A DNA stretch of 64,000 nt, from NCBI GenBank assembly GCA_951799405.1, contig OX637335.1, forward strand, positions 18,356,342 through 18,420,341. The letters run 5' to 3'. The notes beneath the pieces are model-generated. The model did no database searches. It saw nothing but the letters and a program-made list of their open reading frames with translations, and was not told where the DNA came from. Below are positions 32,265 through 44,172 of the stretch, piece by piece. Position 1 is the stretch's first letter. The number at the start of each line of letters is the position of its first letter. Origin of the DNA: Agapetus fuscipes. Its lineage: Eukaryota; Arthropoda; Insecta; Trichoptera; Glossosomatidae. A program made the position numbers and the translations under genes.

Positions 32265-32402
32265 AAAAAAATGAGTACCAATCCCCCGGGAGCTGGGAAA
32301 TCCCCACTTAAACTGAAGTGGTTGGCGTAAGGCCGGCCCCCTTTCTTGTAAAAATAAATAGGTTACACTCGCCACATGCGGCACACTTCGGATGCTTGCA
32401 CA

Positions 32403-32834
32403 CATTTTATTTATTTACTTATTGACGGCTTAAAAGCGTTTCAGAGACATACAGTTAGAACATGCACACAATTCAAAATAACAATAAAGGAATACATATG
32501 CATATAAGTTGAAACCATTTATTTATACAATGCATCAATATCTGGAATTGTAAAAAAAACAAATGGTTGCCTAACTATGCTTGAAATGCTATGTACGTCC
32601 CTGCATGTAGGTACATTAGTGCAGCAAAACCTTGGGAAACATATTTTGTAAGTTTTATGCAAATATGCTGGTGTAGTTACAAGCACTTATCCACAAAAAG
32701 GTGCAAGATGCAGACAGAAGAAGTAATGCTTGGCTGAGCTCTAGACATCTATTGTGACGTCATTTCATTACAAGTAATTCACGATGGACTCCAAGCGTTC
32801 AAAATATCCCTCGGCTACGCGACGTCACTCATCT
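32403..32834. other. no gene recognised
   Basis: AT-rich. GTGACGTCATTTCATTAC and GCGACGTCACTC near 32755 and 32818 resemble the GACGTCA-containing ends of repeat F. Confidence 0.45.
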
Positions 32835-33095
32835 TTAATCTATAATAATCGACGATCTTTGTTGTAAAGACATTTTAACATTTGAAATGAATATTAAATG
32901 CATGCCCACAAACAGGCATGTGTAAGTCCGAGCTTACAAATGCTGAATGTGTACTTACAAATTAAAAACCAAATCTCAAATGAACATAAACCCTGCATTT
33001 TTTGCCAACCTTCTTCGGAACACAGGTGACATTAGCAAAGTTAGACAATTTTTACAGTATGGTGGTCAGACTCATCCCAACCTATAAGTCAAGGA
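32835..33095 (-). mobile_element. R250 copy
   Basis: From ATCTATAATAATCGACG tail side to CAACCTATAAGTCAAGG, full span but diverged. Confidence 0.82.
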
Positions 33096-33114
33096 ATATA
33101 AAACCCCATGGTGA

Positions 33115-33262
33115 ATAAAAAATGAAGTCCCGATAAACAGGGATTTTTTTCTAGTTCACAGCACTGTGAGCCCATACAGTTGGTGGAAAGCTAAATGCAG
33201 TACGGTGCACTTTAGTAACTTTTCAAACTACCTACATAATACTGTATTGAAATTATGACACT
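33115..33262 (-). repeat. dispersed repeat F, inverted copy
   Basis: Its minus strand contains ATTATGTAGGTAGTTTGAAA, ACTGCATTTAGC and CCTGTTTATCGGGA, in the same order as 9435-9665. Confidence 0.65.
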
Positions 33263-33476
33263 CTGTACTGTCTTTTGCCTTGATAAACATTGTCGGAGCA
33301 ATAATTAATATTTGAAGGAAACGGGAAATAATTTCCGACCGTTTTGTTGGGATGTGAACCCTGGCCTTTTGTCTACTATAAGCTACCTTTTAATTTCTGT
33401 CAGCTATCAAATGGACAAAAATAACTTGATTTTTTGTTTTACAAAAAAATAAAATTTAGGCTTACTGATAAAATTG

Positions 33477-33599
33477 TTGATTATTTTTCAATAAAACATT
33501 AAAAAATAAAAGAAATTAAAAACTTTGTTTTATTCCACTTTTATTAAACAAAGTTTTTAATTTCTTTTATTTTTTAATGTTTTATTGAAAAATAATCAA
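33477..33599. repeat. perfect 54-bp-arm palindrome
   Basis: Arms 33477-33530 and 33546-33599 are identical inverted repeats with no mismatch, around a 15-bp spacer. Arms are very AT-rich and match no other repeat in the window. Confidence 0.95.
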
Positions 33600-34224
33600 T
33601 TTTTTAAAATGAATTTCCACAGTGTTTCACAAAAATCTTTTCAAAATTTGATAAAATTGTGCTGTATGTGTAAACCAAGATTACTGATAGACAATCAAGG
33701 ATCAAAATAATGTATGAAAATGAAATCCCTCTAAAGGAGTGTCGTCGTATATTCCATACATTTTCGATTTAGGCAATCGAGGTGATGTTTACGCAATGCC
33801 TTATACTCGCGGTAAAAAAGACGGAGTTAATTGATAATTCTTCGCGAATAACTTCGGATCGCAAAATCCAATACGCGCATAACTTAATTAATATTTTCTA
33901 TAGAATTTAATTAAATTCGCCGATATAATTTCCTTCATTCATTGGGATTCCATACTAACCGCCATGCAATTATTTTGATTGCCAGGAATGAACCAAGAAA
34001 AATATGAAATTCAATAAGTCTTTTAAGGTACTAGCTTGAGGTTTTTTTTTGAAGTTGTAAAAAATAAAAAGGTACGAAATTATTTTGAAGAGTTTAAACA
34101 TAAACGAAGGGCATAGTCCATCCTATTTGTTATTCTAAAAAATTTAGTCGTATTATTCGAAAATAAAGTTGTAGCAATAATGAAATCTGAAGTTATCCAT
34201 ATTAAGTTAATCAGAAACAATTTA
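33600..34224. other. no gene recognised
   Basis: AT-rich. The stretch 33738-33825 (CCATACATTTTCG, CTTATACTC) may be a decayed FB half-element. Confidence 0.4.
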
Positions 34225-34476
34225 ACCGGTAAGCAATCTAAAGGTTGCGGGTTCGATTCCCAGCAAGACACAAAAAATAACAATTAATTTTCCAAATATG
34301 CCTTACCAAAGATCGGTCACCAAAGGTCCATCCAGCCTTATATCAACCGGGTCTTTTGTAATTGTAACTTCCGTAAATCGTTTTCTATAGCGACAACCAA
34401 GGTCGTAGAGGGCTCTTGAGGAGTGATACACACAAAAAATTCAGTCACCGAATTAATCATCCTAATATTTACTTAT
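34225..34476 (+). mobile_element. SINE-B copy, head partly lost
   Basis: It begins at AGGTTGCGGGTTCGATTCCC (B box), followed by the SINE-B body (GGTCACCAAAGGTCCATCCA) and the AATCATCCTAATATT tail. Confidence 0.82.
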
Positions 34477-35976
34477 AATTGATTGTGATGCTAAAATTTT
34501 CTAACCAAAGAGAGTAAAAAAAAAACAATAGGGTGTCTATTATTTTTTTTCTAAAATATATTTTTGCATATTTTGAAACTGCTATTTCATTTAAGGTCGA
34601 ATGAGCTGATAAATTCGTTGGATCGCCGCTAAATTTGTACGAAAATAATGAAACCAAGTTAAAGAAATCGAAATCTGGGCCACCGCCCCGCGTCTCGGAT
34701 CGGAATCTTACTAAACCGGTTCCGGCCGGGCGGGCGCATCACTTTTTGTTATATAACATCTTTTTGCGCACACACAATGCTTGTATGTATAAAATATATA
34801 GTATGTAATATAAATATTTACATACCCGCCTCGATGACTGATGGCATTGTCTGATCAAGTGAAAGCATTTAATTTTTTTTTATTTTTATATCCCATCAAT
34901 GATTAAAAAAATAAATGCACCACCTTAGTCTATTTTGATGTTTTCTTCTCGACCCTATGCAGAACATTGTAAAATCATCGGTCAACAAAAAATAAATGAA
35001 TGGGTAAAAGAGTCTTTTGGCGTGCCAAATCAGAAACACCCTAAAGTGTAGTCTAGGCGCCCTTGGACTGAATACATCACGAAACGGCACTTAAAAGAAA
35101 TCATCAATTCATCAGAATCTTAGATCTTGTGAGGGTTTTTCCTCTGACAGATGATTGACACAATTAATAAAATAACAACCACTTTTGTATGTTTACTTTT
35201 ATTCGTTTCACAATTATTTATAGCCACAACACAATCATATTTGTTATTCTAATTTACACTAGCTTGTGGCTCTCCCGCCAGGGAAGCTTTTTCTGTCCTT
35301 CTGCCTTCTTTTGTTTTTCTTATTTTATTCAAATTCAAATCTAATGTTCCATTCCACCAAACAAACAAATTCATCTCGTTACAATCTTGTTATCAGTTTC
35401 CAGACAACCGTCAACGAGAACCGTCAAACCAAAGTAGCTGTTATTTTATGATGTTCTTTTTCTGACGTACTCGTATGTTGCTACCATCCTACGTCTCTTT
35501 TTTCATTTTATACCTATTGCATTTAATAACACTGAGGTTTTCTTTCGTAAATACACATGCAGCATGTAAAATAGTGAAACTACCCGTTTTTTTGTTAATA
35601 CTGCAACTTAAAGGTTTGGTACTACTGATGTATGTCCAATGATAATGAATTTCTGGAATTGCAGCTCCAGCCTATGATACTCGTAAAAACGTGTATTTTT
35701 GTTTATATTTTGATAAAATATTATTCATTCTTTCAGATCTTCTTTGAGCCTGAATGTTGACGAAGATAACAGAAGAAGACACGTTTATTAGATTAGATGA
35801 ATGAGGACATTATTTTAGTGAGGGAAGGAAAAATAATAATGCAAAAGTAATGAGACAAAGACAAAGTTGTGCGGACTGAAATGGCTATGAAGGGACTTAT
35901 TCGTAGCGGGACGACGAACGAGAAAAAATACCAAGCTGTGGTTCGTTTTTAAGAGAAAAGGGAAATTTCATCTGAA
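34477..35976. other. no gene recognised
   Basis: Mostly AT-rich. A GC-rich island (34680-34735, with CCGGTTCCGGCCGGGCGGGC) is isolated. No exon could be supported. Confidence 0.5.
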
Positions 35977-35985
35977 GGCCTAGAA

Positions 35986-36418
35986 CAGGAAGCGTTTTTA
36001 ACGCGCGTCAAAGCGGCAGCTTTAAAACGCCGTAACGTCGCGTACTTTGTTTTGAACGACTTCAGCGACTCAGATGAAACAAGTCGTTGTTACTTTACAC
36101 ATTATCTAGTTTTTTTTTTTTTTTGTAGAAACATTTTTATAAGCACTGTTTCTTTTATGCCAGCACTGGTGTCTTCGAACACATTCAATTAATTATTCAG
36201 AAAAAAACAAATTTTGACATTGTAAAAACGCCCGGTGTCAAAGAAAAATTTGTAACGAAATACAATGCGACGTCGCGTCGGACGCAGCAACAGAGCGTCG
36301 CCCACTGATAGTGTGTTTGCTGTGTTTGACAATAATGTAGACATATTCAGTACAACACAACGCAGCGTTATAAACCGGGACGCTTTAGCGCCTTGACGCG
36401 CGTTAAAAACGCTTCCTG
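35986..36418. mobile_element. 433-bp MITE with CAGGAAGCG ends
   Basis: CAGGAAGCGTTTTTAACGCG and CGTCAA at the left are matched by their exact inverted copy at the right. The pairing continues inward with GCGTT/AACGC blocks. Weak similarity (GAAGGCCT / AAAGGCTT) extends the palindrome a few bases outward. Confidence 0.88.
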
Positions 36419-37673
36419 TTTGACGAAGCCTTTGCGATTTGGTATTTTTAGTTTAACGTGATGCTTATTATCAGTGAACAAAAGCTATTTCCCATTTCTT
36501 CAAAGAATTTCCTTCCCATTGAAGTATAAGGCAGTGAATTTGAAACTGACATTTACGACAAAGAAACATTGTACGATTGATACCTGTATTCAGTCCCGTA
36601 AGACACAAAAGTGTTAACGTTTGTATTTTTTTTAGATGAAAACGGTGAAAAATAACAGTTTAACGAATTAAAACAACCCTGTTTTTCTTTTTATTTCTTC
36701 GAAAAAATAACATTGAATTTTCTATAATATTATGTTTCAGTTTAACCAATCTTTGATAAATCTCAAGTGAAATCAATACATTTCCATTAATTTTATCCTA
36801 TTTTGAAGTGCAGATACTTTAGAATGTGCATCCCGTTAAAACGCCCCAATATATAATCCTGGATAAGGGGCTGAGGTATTTATGAGGACATTAAGGCCTG
36901 CCCTCTTCTATTAGTGAGGATAACAATGGCAGCCCTTCGGCACATCACTTTATCCCTTTTGAGGATAAACCTTTCGCTTATTAATTTATTAAACTCTAAA
37001 CTTTGATCTAGGCCACGCAAAAAGGACAAATCTCAAAGGGATAATTGATCCTACAAGTCGGAACATACATTAATATGACGTCATATTCCCGTGTTTTCAT
37101 TAATTGATTTTATTTGACAATTTTTATACAAATTGATGACAAAGTTTTAATTTTCAATACGGATTAAAGTAGAAAAGAGGTTAAATCGGATTTTAGTTTA
37201 AACAAATCTCATGAATGAGGCCTTGCAAGTATTATGTGAATACAGTATTTAAGTAAATTTATTTCAGAACAAATAAAATATGAATGGTTGCCTGAAGAAA
37301 AAACACTTAGTACAAAAGTGATCTCAGAAAATGGGAAAACATATTTGAAGAGGTTAGAAATATTTATCAGATTTTTAATGAATTAACAGAGTTACTTTCT
37401 GATTCAGATCCCATGATGCCTTCAACTCTTTGGCACAAGTTGACGTTTACCGTGCGTGGTATTTAGTGCCTTTTTAAATTCGAAAATCCAGCTCGAAGTG
37501 TTCAAAATATTTTCCACACGTAAAGAAACGTTTAAGGACGTGTTTAAATTATAATTTTCTTTGTCATATACAACCAAACTTTGTTTAAAATTTAATATTT
37601 TGGTGCTTAGTGCCCTATTTAAATGAACCATTTATATACTTGGATGACTGGTTTTCAAAACAATAATCCTCAT
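36419..37673. other. no gene recognised
   Basis: AT-rich. The 36840-37035 stretch has several short inverted GGATAA/TTATCC motifs, but no defined element. No coding signal. Confidence 0.5.
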
Positions 37674-37795
37674 AGAGAAACTTAACGTTTAATCTCAACC
37701 ATAGCGTTGACAAACATATATGTGGAAACAAAAGCAGCGCCTCTGGTGAGCGTTTTACTTTCTATACAATCTTCGTAAAGTTTTATACTTGGTTT
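37674..37795. mobile_element. FB foldback copy 3
   Basis: Left arm AATCTCAACCATAGCGTT, centre AGCGCCTCTGGTGAGCG, right arm GTTTTACTTTCTATACAAT then AAAGTTTTATACTTGG. Confidence 0.8.
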
Positions 37796-38095
37796 GCTGT
37801 AAACAAAAGCAAATTATGCAGAACGGGAAATGTAAGTACGTACGTAATATAATAAAATTTACATTTTATGAAGGTATTTACTTCCGATTATATGAGGAAT
37901 GTTCAACGGAATTTATTCCGCCCTGCCGCGGAATATTTTCCGCTGTGGTCTCACTTAGTGTAAGACGGGCGTTCGGATTTGAATTTCGTGAGACCGGAAT
38001 TAGGGAAATTTAATGTGGAATTATAAAGGAGAAGATGGTGGAAGTGGGCTAGACAATGTGACAAGTAAGTTTATTCCATATACATGAATGGATAA

Positions 38096-38142
38096 TTTGT
38101 TTAAAGCGCCGTTTTTGTGTGTAGCACACCTCAAGAGCCCTT
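38096..38142 (-). mobile_element. SINE-B short fragment
   Basis: GTAGCACACCTCAAGAGCCC matches the SINE-B 3' body. Confidence 0.6.
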
Positions 38143-39171
38143 GACATAAAATACAATATGAAAAATGAGAAAGTATGTTGTATGTTGAGCATTGTAAGGA
38201 ATTAAATGCTCTCCAAAAATATGAGACTGGCAGCAAACGATGGAATATTTCTGACTCTGATGTATGGAAGTCAGACGTGGACGGAAAATGAAAGCAAACT
38301 GAGTAAAGTATGTACTGTGGAAATGACGGAAAGTATGTAGGCAATACAAAATGGATAAATTTTTATTTCGATTTTTGGTGGGCAAACGTCGCTTTTTTAA
38401 GAAACTACGGTTCTTCGCGACCAATAAAAAAATATTTGTTGGTCTATGGTATTTTTTCCGAGTCCATTTAATACAGAAAAAAGTCATTGGAATGTATTCA
38501 AATCTTTAAAAAAACACATTTTTATACTAAAAAATAGTTACTAACACACTGTGAAGCCGTAAGCGACACACTGTGAAGATGGCGAAGACCGTCACATCGC
38601 TTTGATAACTCGCCTTGAAAATGCTTTCTGCTCGTGAAAGCGAAAGCGATTAGGCAGATAAAAAGCTGCACATATACCATGGTATAACCCGAAAAAACAC
38701 AAAAATAAGCTGTTATCTTAAACAAACGTTGCAAGCTGTATGAAAATTTATTAACACTTTTAGTCATGGTATTAGTGCTAGCAAAGAAAGGTTATATTGT
38801 GTAAGAGATATTTGTTTTGTATGAACTTGTAATTATTATATCCTCATACAGAGATACCGATAACAAGCACTGCACACAATTATGGGCAAGTAGAAAGTAG
38901 ACTTTGGTTAGTGCTGACTTATTTGGTAATAATCCACTTACTAGTTTTAAACGTACCACAGAAAACTTCAAGGGTCTTAAGTGCAGTAAATGTGTTCATT
39001 AAGAAAATCAACATTTTTAGTTTTTTTCTTTTAGTTTGTTTATTAAATTTATAATATCAAGAAATCCCAAATGCGCCCTGAGTTAAGAAGCTTCCAACAT
39101 AATCTTTTTTAAGTGAAATATGTAATATTTTAAATATTTTTTTTTCATCATTAAAATTATGAATGGTTCGT
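38143..39171. other. no gene recognised
   Basis: AT-rich with open frames up to about 118 codons that show no recognisable domain. GACACACTGTGAAG occurs twice within 30 bp near 38550. Confidence 0.5.
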
Positions 39172-39390
39172 CATCTATAATCTATAATCTAAGTTGCAAG
39201 GATATATTCATTTAAAGCTCTCAGATGTATGCCCACAAACCAACAAGTGTAGTTCGCGCTTACAAATGCTGAATGTGTACTTACAAATAAAATCCAAACC
39301 TCAAATGAACATAAGCCCCACAACTTTTGCCGACCTTTCCTGAAACAGGGGTGACATTGGCAAAGTGAACCATTTTTTACAGTATGGGTT
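39172..39390 (-). mobile_element. R250 copy, 5'-truncated
   Basis: It runs from the ATCTATAATCTATAATCTA tail to ACCATTTTTTACAGTATGGG, stopping before the terminal CCTATAAGTCAAGG. Confidence 0.88.
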
Positions 39391-39527
39391 GAAATGAAAA
39401 TGTCATGAGATGAAAAAAATGGTGTCTCTGCGATCAGTAGTTTCGGCTGGAACAGACGAACATAAATACATACATTTTTTAATTATTTCATAAATACATA
39501 CAAATTGTTTTTTTTTACATGTCTTAC

Positions 39528-39676
39528 ACGTGTTACACATATACTGTAATTTTTTGCCTACGTTATCCCTGAAGGGGTCACATGTGGCTATTCAGGACCT
39601 ATTAATTTTTACGGGTGAGGAGGCCGGCCTCAACCACCACTTCAGTTGAACCAACCACTTTAGTTGAAGTAGTTGG
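39528..39676 (-). mobile_element. SINE-A 3' half
   Basis: It carries GTTATCCCTGAAGGGGTCAC and the GGCCGGCCTCAACCACC block. The tRNA-like head is absent. Confidence 0.75.
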
Positions 39677-39974
39677 TTCAACTGAATCTTTCCTGTGCGC
39701 TATGAGGTAAAAACAAATCGTTACTTCATCATTTTTCTGTTTATTTATCAAAAAGAAAATAAAGGTTTTAAAGCTTCAGCATATTTTGTCTAAACTTCTG
39801 TTATCCTTCCTCTCTTTTTACAATTCTTCTATATCCATCACTTTTTTTTAACACGTTTCTTGACTAGTAAAAACGCAGAATTTGCTCTAAAAATTGACAG
39901 ACGCCGCTTTACAACACAGGGGGTTTTGAATCATGCACAACACGTACAGATTGTCGGTTTTCACTTTCGTCTGA

Positions 39975-40090
39975 CATGATGGGGGTCCAGTGGTCTGGTC
40001 CCTCGTCTGTTTGCGGGCACGGGTTCGATTCCGGCCCCTGGGATCCAACCTCGCATACAACCGGTTCAAATCCAGGTCTATCTCCTGCAA
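39975..40090 (+). repeat. tRNA-like head, type D
   Basis: GGTCCAGTGGTCTGGTCC (A-box-like) and CGGGTTCGATTCCGGCCCC (B box) are followed by a second B-box-like GGTTCAAATCC. This suggests a SINE head rather than a tRNA gene. Confidence 0.5.
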
Positions 40091-40149
40091 TCACGCCTTC
40101 AGGCCAAAAATACACGATTACGATTCAGCGAAATTGCACGCCACTTATT

Positions 40150-40620
40150 TGCGAATCGTTTTTTTATATGCGGGTTCAGGTCTTTTTCTTGTAAATCTGG
40201 TCTTTTTTGGTTGTGAATTTAGGTCTTTTGATCAGGTGTTTTTCGTTGTAATATCATGTCTTTGGTTGTGGAGTCAGACTTTTTTGGTTGTAAAATCAGT
40301 TTTTTTTTTTTGCAGTTACGATTTTTTTTTGTATGCAGAATCAAGTTTTTTTCACAAAAGGTTCTTTTTTATCATATATTTTTATTTGCATTCCAATATT
40401 TTTGATCTGATGCTTTGGTTGTAAAATCAGGTTTATTTAGGGAACAATTCAGATCTTTTTGATTTTTCAATTCAGGACTGTTTGATTGTTAATTATAGCC
40501 TTTTGATTAGACTTTTTTCTTGGAAAATCATATGTTATCAAAAGGCGATTAGGGATATAAATTTAAGTTTTAATCAGACAGTTTTAGACTTTTGGGCCTT
40601 AAAATCTGGGTTTTTGTGTT
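40150..40620 (+). repeat. T-rich imperfect tandem repeat, ~25-35 bp period
   Basis: Variants of TTTTTGGTTGTAAAATCAGG recur about a dozen times with irregular spacing. It directly follows the tRNA-like head at 39975. Confidence 0.7.
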
Positions 40621-40780
40621 TTTTTTGTTAAAAAATGTTTACACAGGTCACCAGTTTCTCATAATTTCTCATTTTTTCATTTTCCAATATAATCCTAGAT
40701 TGCCGTTTTTGATTCCATACAATTCAATTGAAAGTAAAAAATTATACTTCATAATTATGAGAGTGGATATCACGAGCATA

Positions 40781-40921
40781 AGCATTCTATAAAAGCCACA
40801 CTATCGCGTAAAATGTATGAAATTTTTAACGCTCATTAGAGGCGCTGTGGTACCTTCAATACATTTTTTTGTTTACGCGACGTTTGAGTATTTACACAAT
40901 GTTTTATACTTGGTGTAATAC
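40781..40921. mobile_element. FB foldback copy 4
   Basis: Centre GCTCATTAGAGGCGCTG, right arm CTTCAATACATTTTTTTG, GTTTTATACTTGGTGTA. Opposite centre orientation to copy 5. Confidence 0.78.
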
Positions 40922-41017
40922 CTATCCATTTTAGCGAGTATGTAGTACGCGCTTCTAATAATAATTTTAATGCGTAGCATCCTGTGAGGAAGTTACGCCC
41001 TAGTGTGGAAGATCATT

Positions 41018-41153
41018 CCCGCAAGTATAAAACTTTACGTTTACAAAAAAATATATGACTACTGCAACAGCGCCTCTAAGGAGCTTTGATATTTTTTCGT
41101 TCCATATTTTTTTTAGTAAAACGCTACGGCTGAGTTTGAACGTACTTTGGTAA
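41018..41153. mobile_element. FB foldback copy 5
   Basis: Left arm CGCAAGTATAAAACTTTACG, centre AGCGCCTCTAAGGAGC, right arm AAACGCTACGGCTGAGTTTG. Confidence 0.8.
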
Positions 41154-41220
41154 CAGCTTCACACCATAAATGGGAACGAGTCAAGAAATGGCACTAGAAT
41201 CTAAATGGTGTCGTGGATGA

Positions 41221-41360
41221 TGTCATAACTATCCCTTTGCGTATTCCAAAAAGTGTATGGAAAGTGAAACTCTCACTAGGGGCGCTGTTTGCAATCAATA
41301 CATTTTTTGGTAAACTATTTCGTTGAGTTTTGAACGTAAAGTTCTATACTCAGGATACAG
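41221..41360. mobile_element. FB foldback copy 6
   Basis: Centre CTCACTAGGGGCGCTG, right arm CAATACATTTTTTGGTAAAC then AACGTAAAGTTCTATACT. Third copy within 600 bp. Confidence 0.78.
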
Positions 41361-41511
41361 GTGGCTACAGTATCGGAAATGGTGTGATCACATACAGGAA
41401 ATTTGTAAATTTAGCTTGGATCGATTGAGTTTTAGCAAGTGCAAAAGGCAGATATCCTTCTTGTCTCCAGTGTCTTGTTGATATGTACCTACTCGTACTT
41501 GTAATGTATAT

Positions 41512-41757
41512 CTGGTCTATAGATCAGTCGGTTAAGTGCTTGCATTCCATGCCTAGAGCTCGGGATTGAATCCAATCCCGTTTTCAAACCAAAAAGAACA
41601 TACCAGCAGGTTTACTCAGCCTTCACAAGATATGAGAACCAGCTCAAGGCGGGCTGGGAAACCCCCATTTCTACTGAAGTGGTTGGTGTAAGGCCGATCC
41701 CCGTACCTGTAAAAATAAACAGGCCCACTCGCAGCATGCGAACCTTTCGTGTAAATA
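41512..41757 (+). mobile_element. SINE-A copy
   Basis: A-box-like TATAGATCAGTCGGTTAAGT, TTGCATTCCATGCC, then a deletion within the body, then CTACTGAAGTGGTTGGTGTA and CCTGTAAAAATAAACAGG. Confidence 0.82.
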
Positions 41758-41779
41758 TCATTGCAATACATTTGACACA

Positions 41780-42036
41780 ATATGTCGCACGTTTAATAAT
41801 AAAGAGAAATAGCTCGAAAATTGGGAAAATCGAGATTTTGTAATAAAACGCAAGAACAATGCGAAAAGAATGCTTAGAATGCGACAGCCGTTCAATTTGG
41901 ACGAATATGACCGAGATAAAACATCGGTCGCCTTTTTCATCCCATACAAGTTGTACTGGGTGTCTGAACTTCAAACGCGTTTTCCCAACATTCATGATTT
42001 TTGAGTTTTTGCTCTTTATTATTAAACGTGCGATGT
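41780..42036. mobile_element. MITE with GTCGCACGTTTAATAATAAA ends
   Basis: GTCGCACGTTTAATAATAAA (left, about 41784) and its inverted copy TTTATTATTAAACGTGCGAT (right) begin imperfect terminal repeats that extend through CTCGAAAATTGGGAAAA / TTTTCCCAACATTCATGATT. SINE-A at 41512 abuts it. Confidence 0.8.
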
Positions 42037-42785
42037 ATCTACGAGTAGAAACTTTGTCAGTCGGTACCATATGGTCGGTACAATTAACATTTCTAAACCC
42101 TAAACCGACAGAGAATATCTGATATTTTGCTAGATTTCTCTAAACTACTTTTTTTAGTTCAAAAAATTCTAATGTTTGATGAAAATTGTATTCTCTTCTA
42201 ATGTTTACTTTATACCCATTTTTACCATAATTTGGCCTTTAGGATAAAACATTGACATGAAATTGTCACTTATCAAAAAAAAAAGAAAAAGTATAGCACT
42301 TTATTATAATAAAAATATATTTATTTATGAAATGAAAAATTGTGTAATATTAAAAATATAAAAGGAAATTTTATTTATTATAATTCACCATTTTAAAACT
42401 GCCAGAAAAAGATTATTTAGACTTTTAGATTCTTATGATTTTAATATATATATTTTTAAAACAACCTCAGTTAATCATTAATTTTCATTAAAAAAACAGT
42501 GGGATTGACTTCGCTATTATTTAAATCCTATTATTACATTGAATAATAATATAATGAACTTAATTATTCCTTCATCGTGTAGGTACACATGTTCAATTTA
42601 ATTACATTATATAACACATTGATTCATTGAACCCGTAATTAATTAGATTCTACAATGAATAATGAAAATTTCAAGGGCATACGCTATTTTTGCCAGAATA
42701 GAATAAATTATTCTATGAAAAGAGTATATCAATCATTTTAAATAAACCTATATTATTGTGAATTCAATTCATTCATGTCAGAATT
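42037..42785. other. no gene recognised
   Basis: Very AT-rich, no coding or repeat signal. Confidence 0.5.
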
Positions 42786-43160
42786 TATCTTACAGGTTGG
42801 TGTACAGCTGACCACCCGTGCTGTAAAAAGCGATTTGTGCCCATTTATGATTCTATTATTAAAACTTTAATTTTTAAGTTGTGTTTTTGGTTGACATTAA
42901 ATTTTCAATTTTAACTTATCTCCCACTTTTTATTGTTCTCACTTTTCACTATTATTATATAACCACTATTAAGTAATTACGTTTTTTATTCCTTGAATTT
43001 TCACCAATTGGCTGATACCAGGCTGACATCTTATGCTGTAGAAACTTGGGACAATTTTACCAACGGCACTCCTGTTTCCGAAAAAGTTTGTAGGAGTTCC
43101 TAATCAGTTAAAAGCAGGAGTTTGCTATGTTCATTTGATGTTTTGTATTATATTTTGTAA
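42786..43160 (+). mobile_element. two diverged R250 remnants
   Basis: ACAGGTTGGTGTACAGCTGA at 42793 (head only), and a second at 42994-43160 (GGCTGACATCTTATGCTGTA, GTAGGAGTT, TTATGTTCATTTGA-like). Confidence 0.55.
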
Positions 43161-43163
43161 GGC

Positions 43164-43306
43164 ATTCCCACTTCAACTGAAGTGGTTGGCTTAAGCCCTG
43201 CTCCCTTACCCGTAAAAATAAATAGGTCCCGCATCGCCAAATGCGACCCCTTCGGGGATAACGCATTCAAGAAGTAACACTGTCTGTGTAGCTTAATTGC
43301 GTATAT
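43164..43306 (+). mobile_element. SINE-A 3' half
   Basis: CCACTTCAACTGAAGTGGTT through CCCCTTCGGGGATAACGC to GTGTAGCTTAATTGCG. Confidence 0.85.
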
Positions 43307-43841
43307 GTTGTCTTCATTAAAATTGTATAACAAATATATTCGTACAATTTGTAAAGTCGCAATACAATTTTTTTTTTCCTTTTTTTATTTGCGTAAAAGT
43401 GAAACTGCCTCTTTGTGAATTTGCCGCGTATTTTGTGTGCTAAGAAAGTTCTCACAATAAAGGATGGATGAATACATTACGGACAGCAGGGCACAAAAGT
43501 CCTCGGACAAAAGTAATGAGCCGGCATTCTTGGGCATTGAATTAAAAGTCATTGAATTCAGCCACCACTCACCTCGATCGCGTAAATATACAAATGTATT
43601 GAAGATACAACAGCACACCTTTAGAGTAAATAAATTACCATGCAATTTTTCGCTTTACGTGATTGAAAGGAGTACACGCAACGTTTTCGTACTTGGGGTA
43701 AGGGTCCACAAAGGAGAGACGAGCCCTAAGCGAAAAGGGAACTAGACGGATTGCTTGTGAGATAGCAATGAAGAGACCAAACATCTTTTCGAGAAAATTC
43801 CTTGAAAAATTCAGTGTAAAATAAATGAATTTGTAACAGAG
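43307..43841. other. no gene recognised
   Basis: A 93-codon frame at 43464-43745 has no known motif and overlaps a similar-length frame on the other strand. Confidence 0.45.
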
Positions 43842-44172
43842 ATTGATAGCTCAGTTGGTAGAATTCTTGCATTCCATGCCGAGAGCTAAGGTTCGATCCC
43901 CACTAAGGGTTTCAGAGATAATTTCCTGTTTAGTTGATTATTTCAAACCCAAAATAAAAATACCGGCAAGGCTTACTCAGTCTTCACAAGTTCACAATGA
44001 ATAAAAATTAACCCCCTCGGTAGCTAAGATACCTTAATTTCAAGTGAAGTGGAGTGATTTGCGTAAAGCCGACCCCTTTACCTTTAAAAATAAAAATATT
44101 CCACACGCCTTAGCGATCCCTTCGGGGACAACGCTGTAAGAGGTTGCATTAGATACGCAGCTTAGTTGTGTA
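43842..44172 (+). mobile_element. SINE-A copy, full length
   Basis: Head GATAGCTCAGTTGGTAGAAT and AAGGTTCGATCCCC, complete body, end CGCAGCTTAGTTGTGTA. Confidence 0.9.

Larger units (their letters stand above)
31674..32402 (+). mobile_element. SINE-A copy split by a 5S-tRNA SINE
   Basis: The left part (31674-31823) has the tRNA-like head (GATAACTCAGTTGGTAGAGT) and first body half. The right part (32265-32402) starts ATGAGTACCAATCCCCCGGG and carries the rest. The two parts abut in the SINE-A consensus, so the intervening 31824-32264 is an insertion. Confidence 0.85.

Noticed and set aside
34680..34735. CpG-rich promoter island
   Set aside because: Only about 55 bp long with no transcript-like sequence nearby.
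41612..42070. 152-codon minus-strand frame
   Set aside because: Composed of a SINE-A copy and a palindromic MITE.
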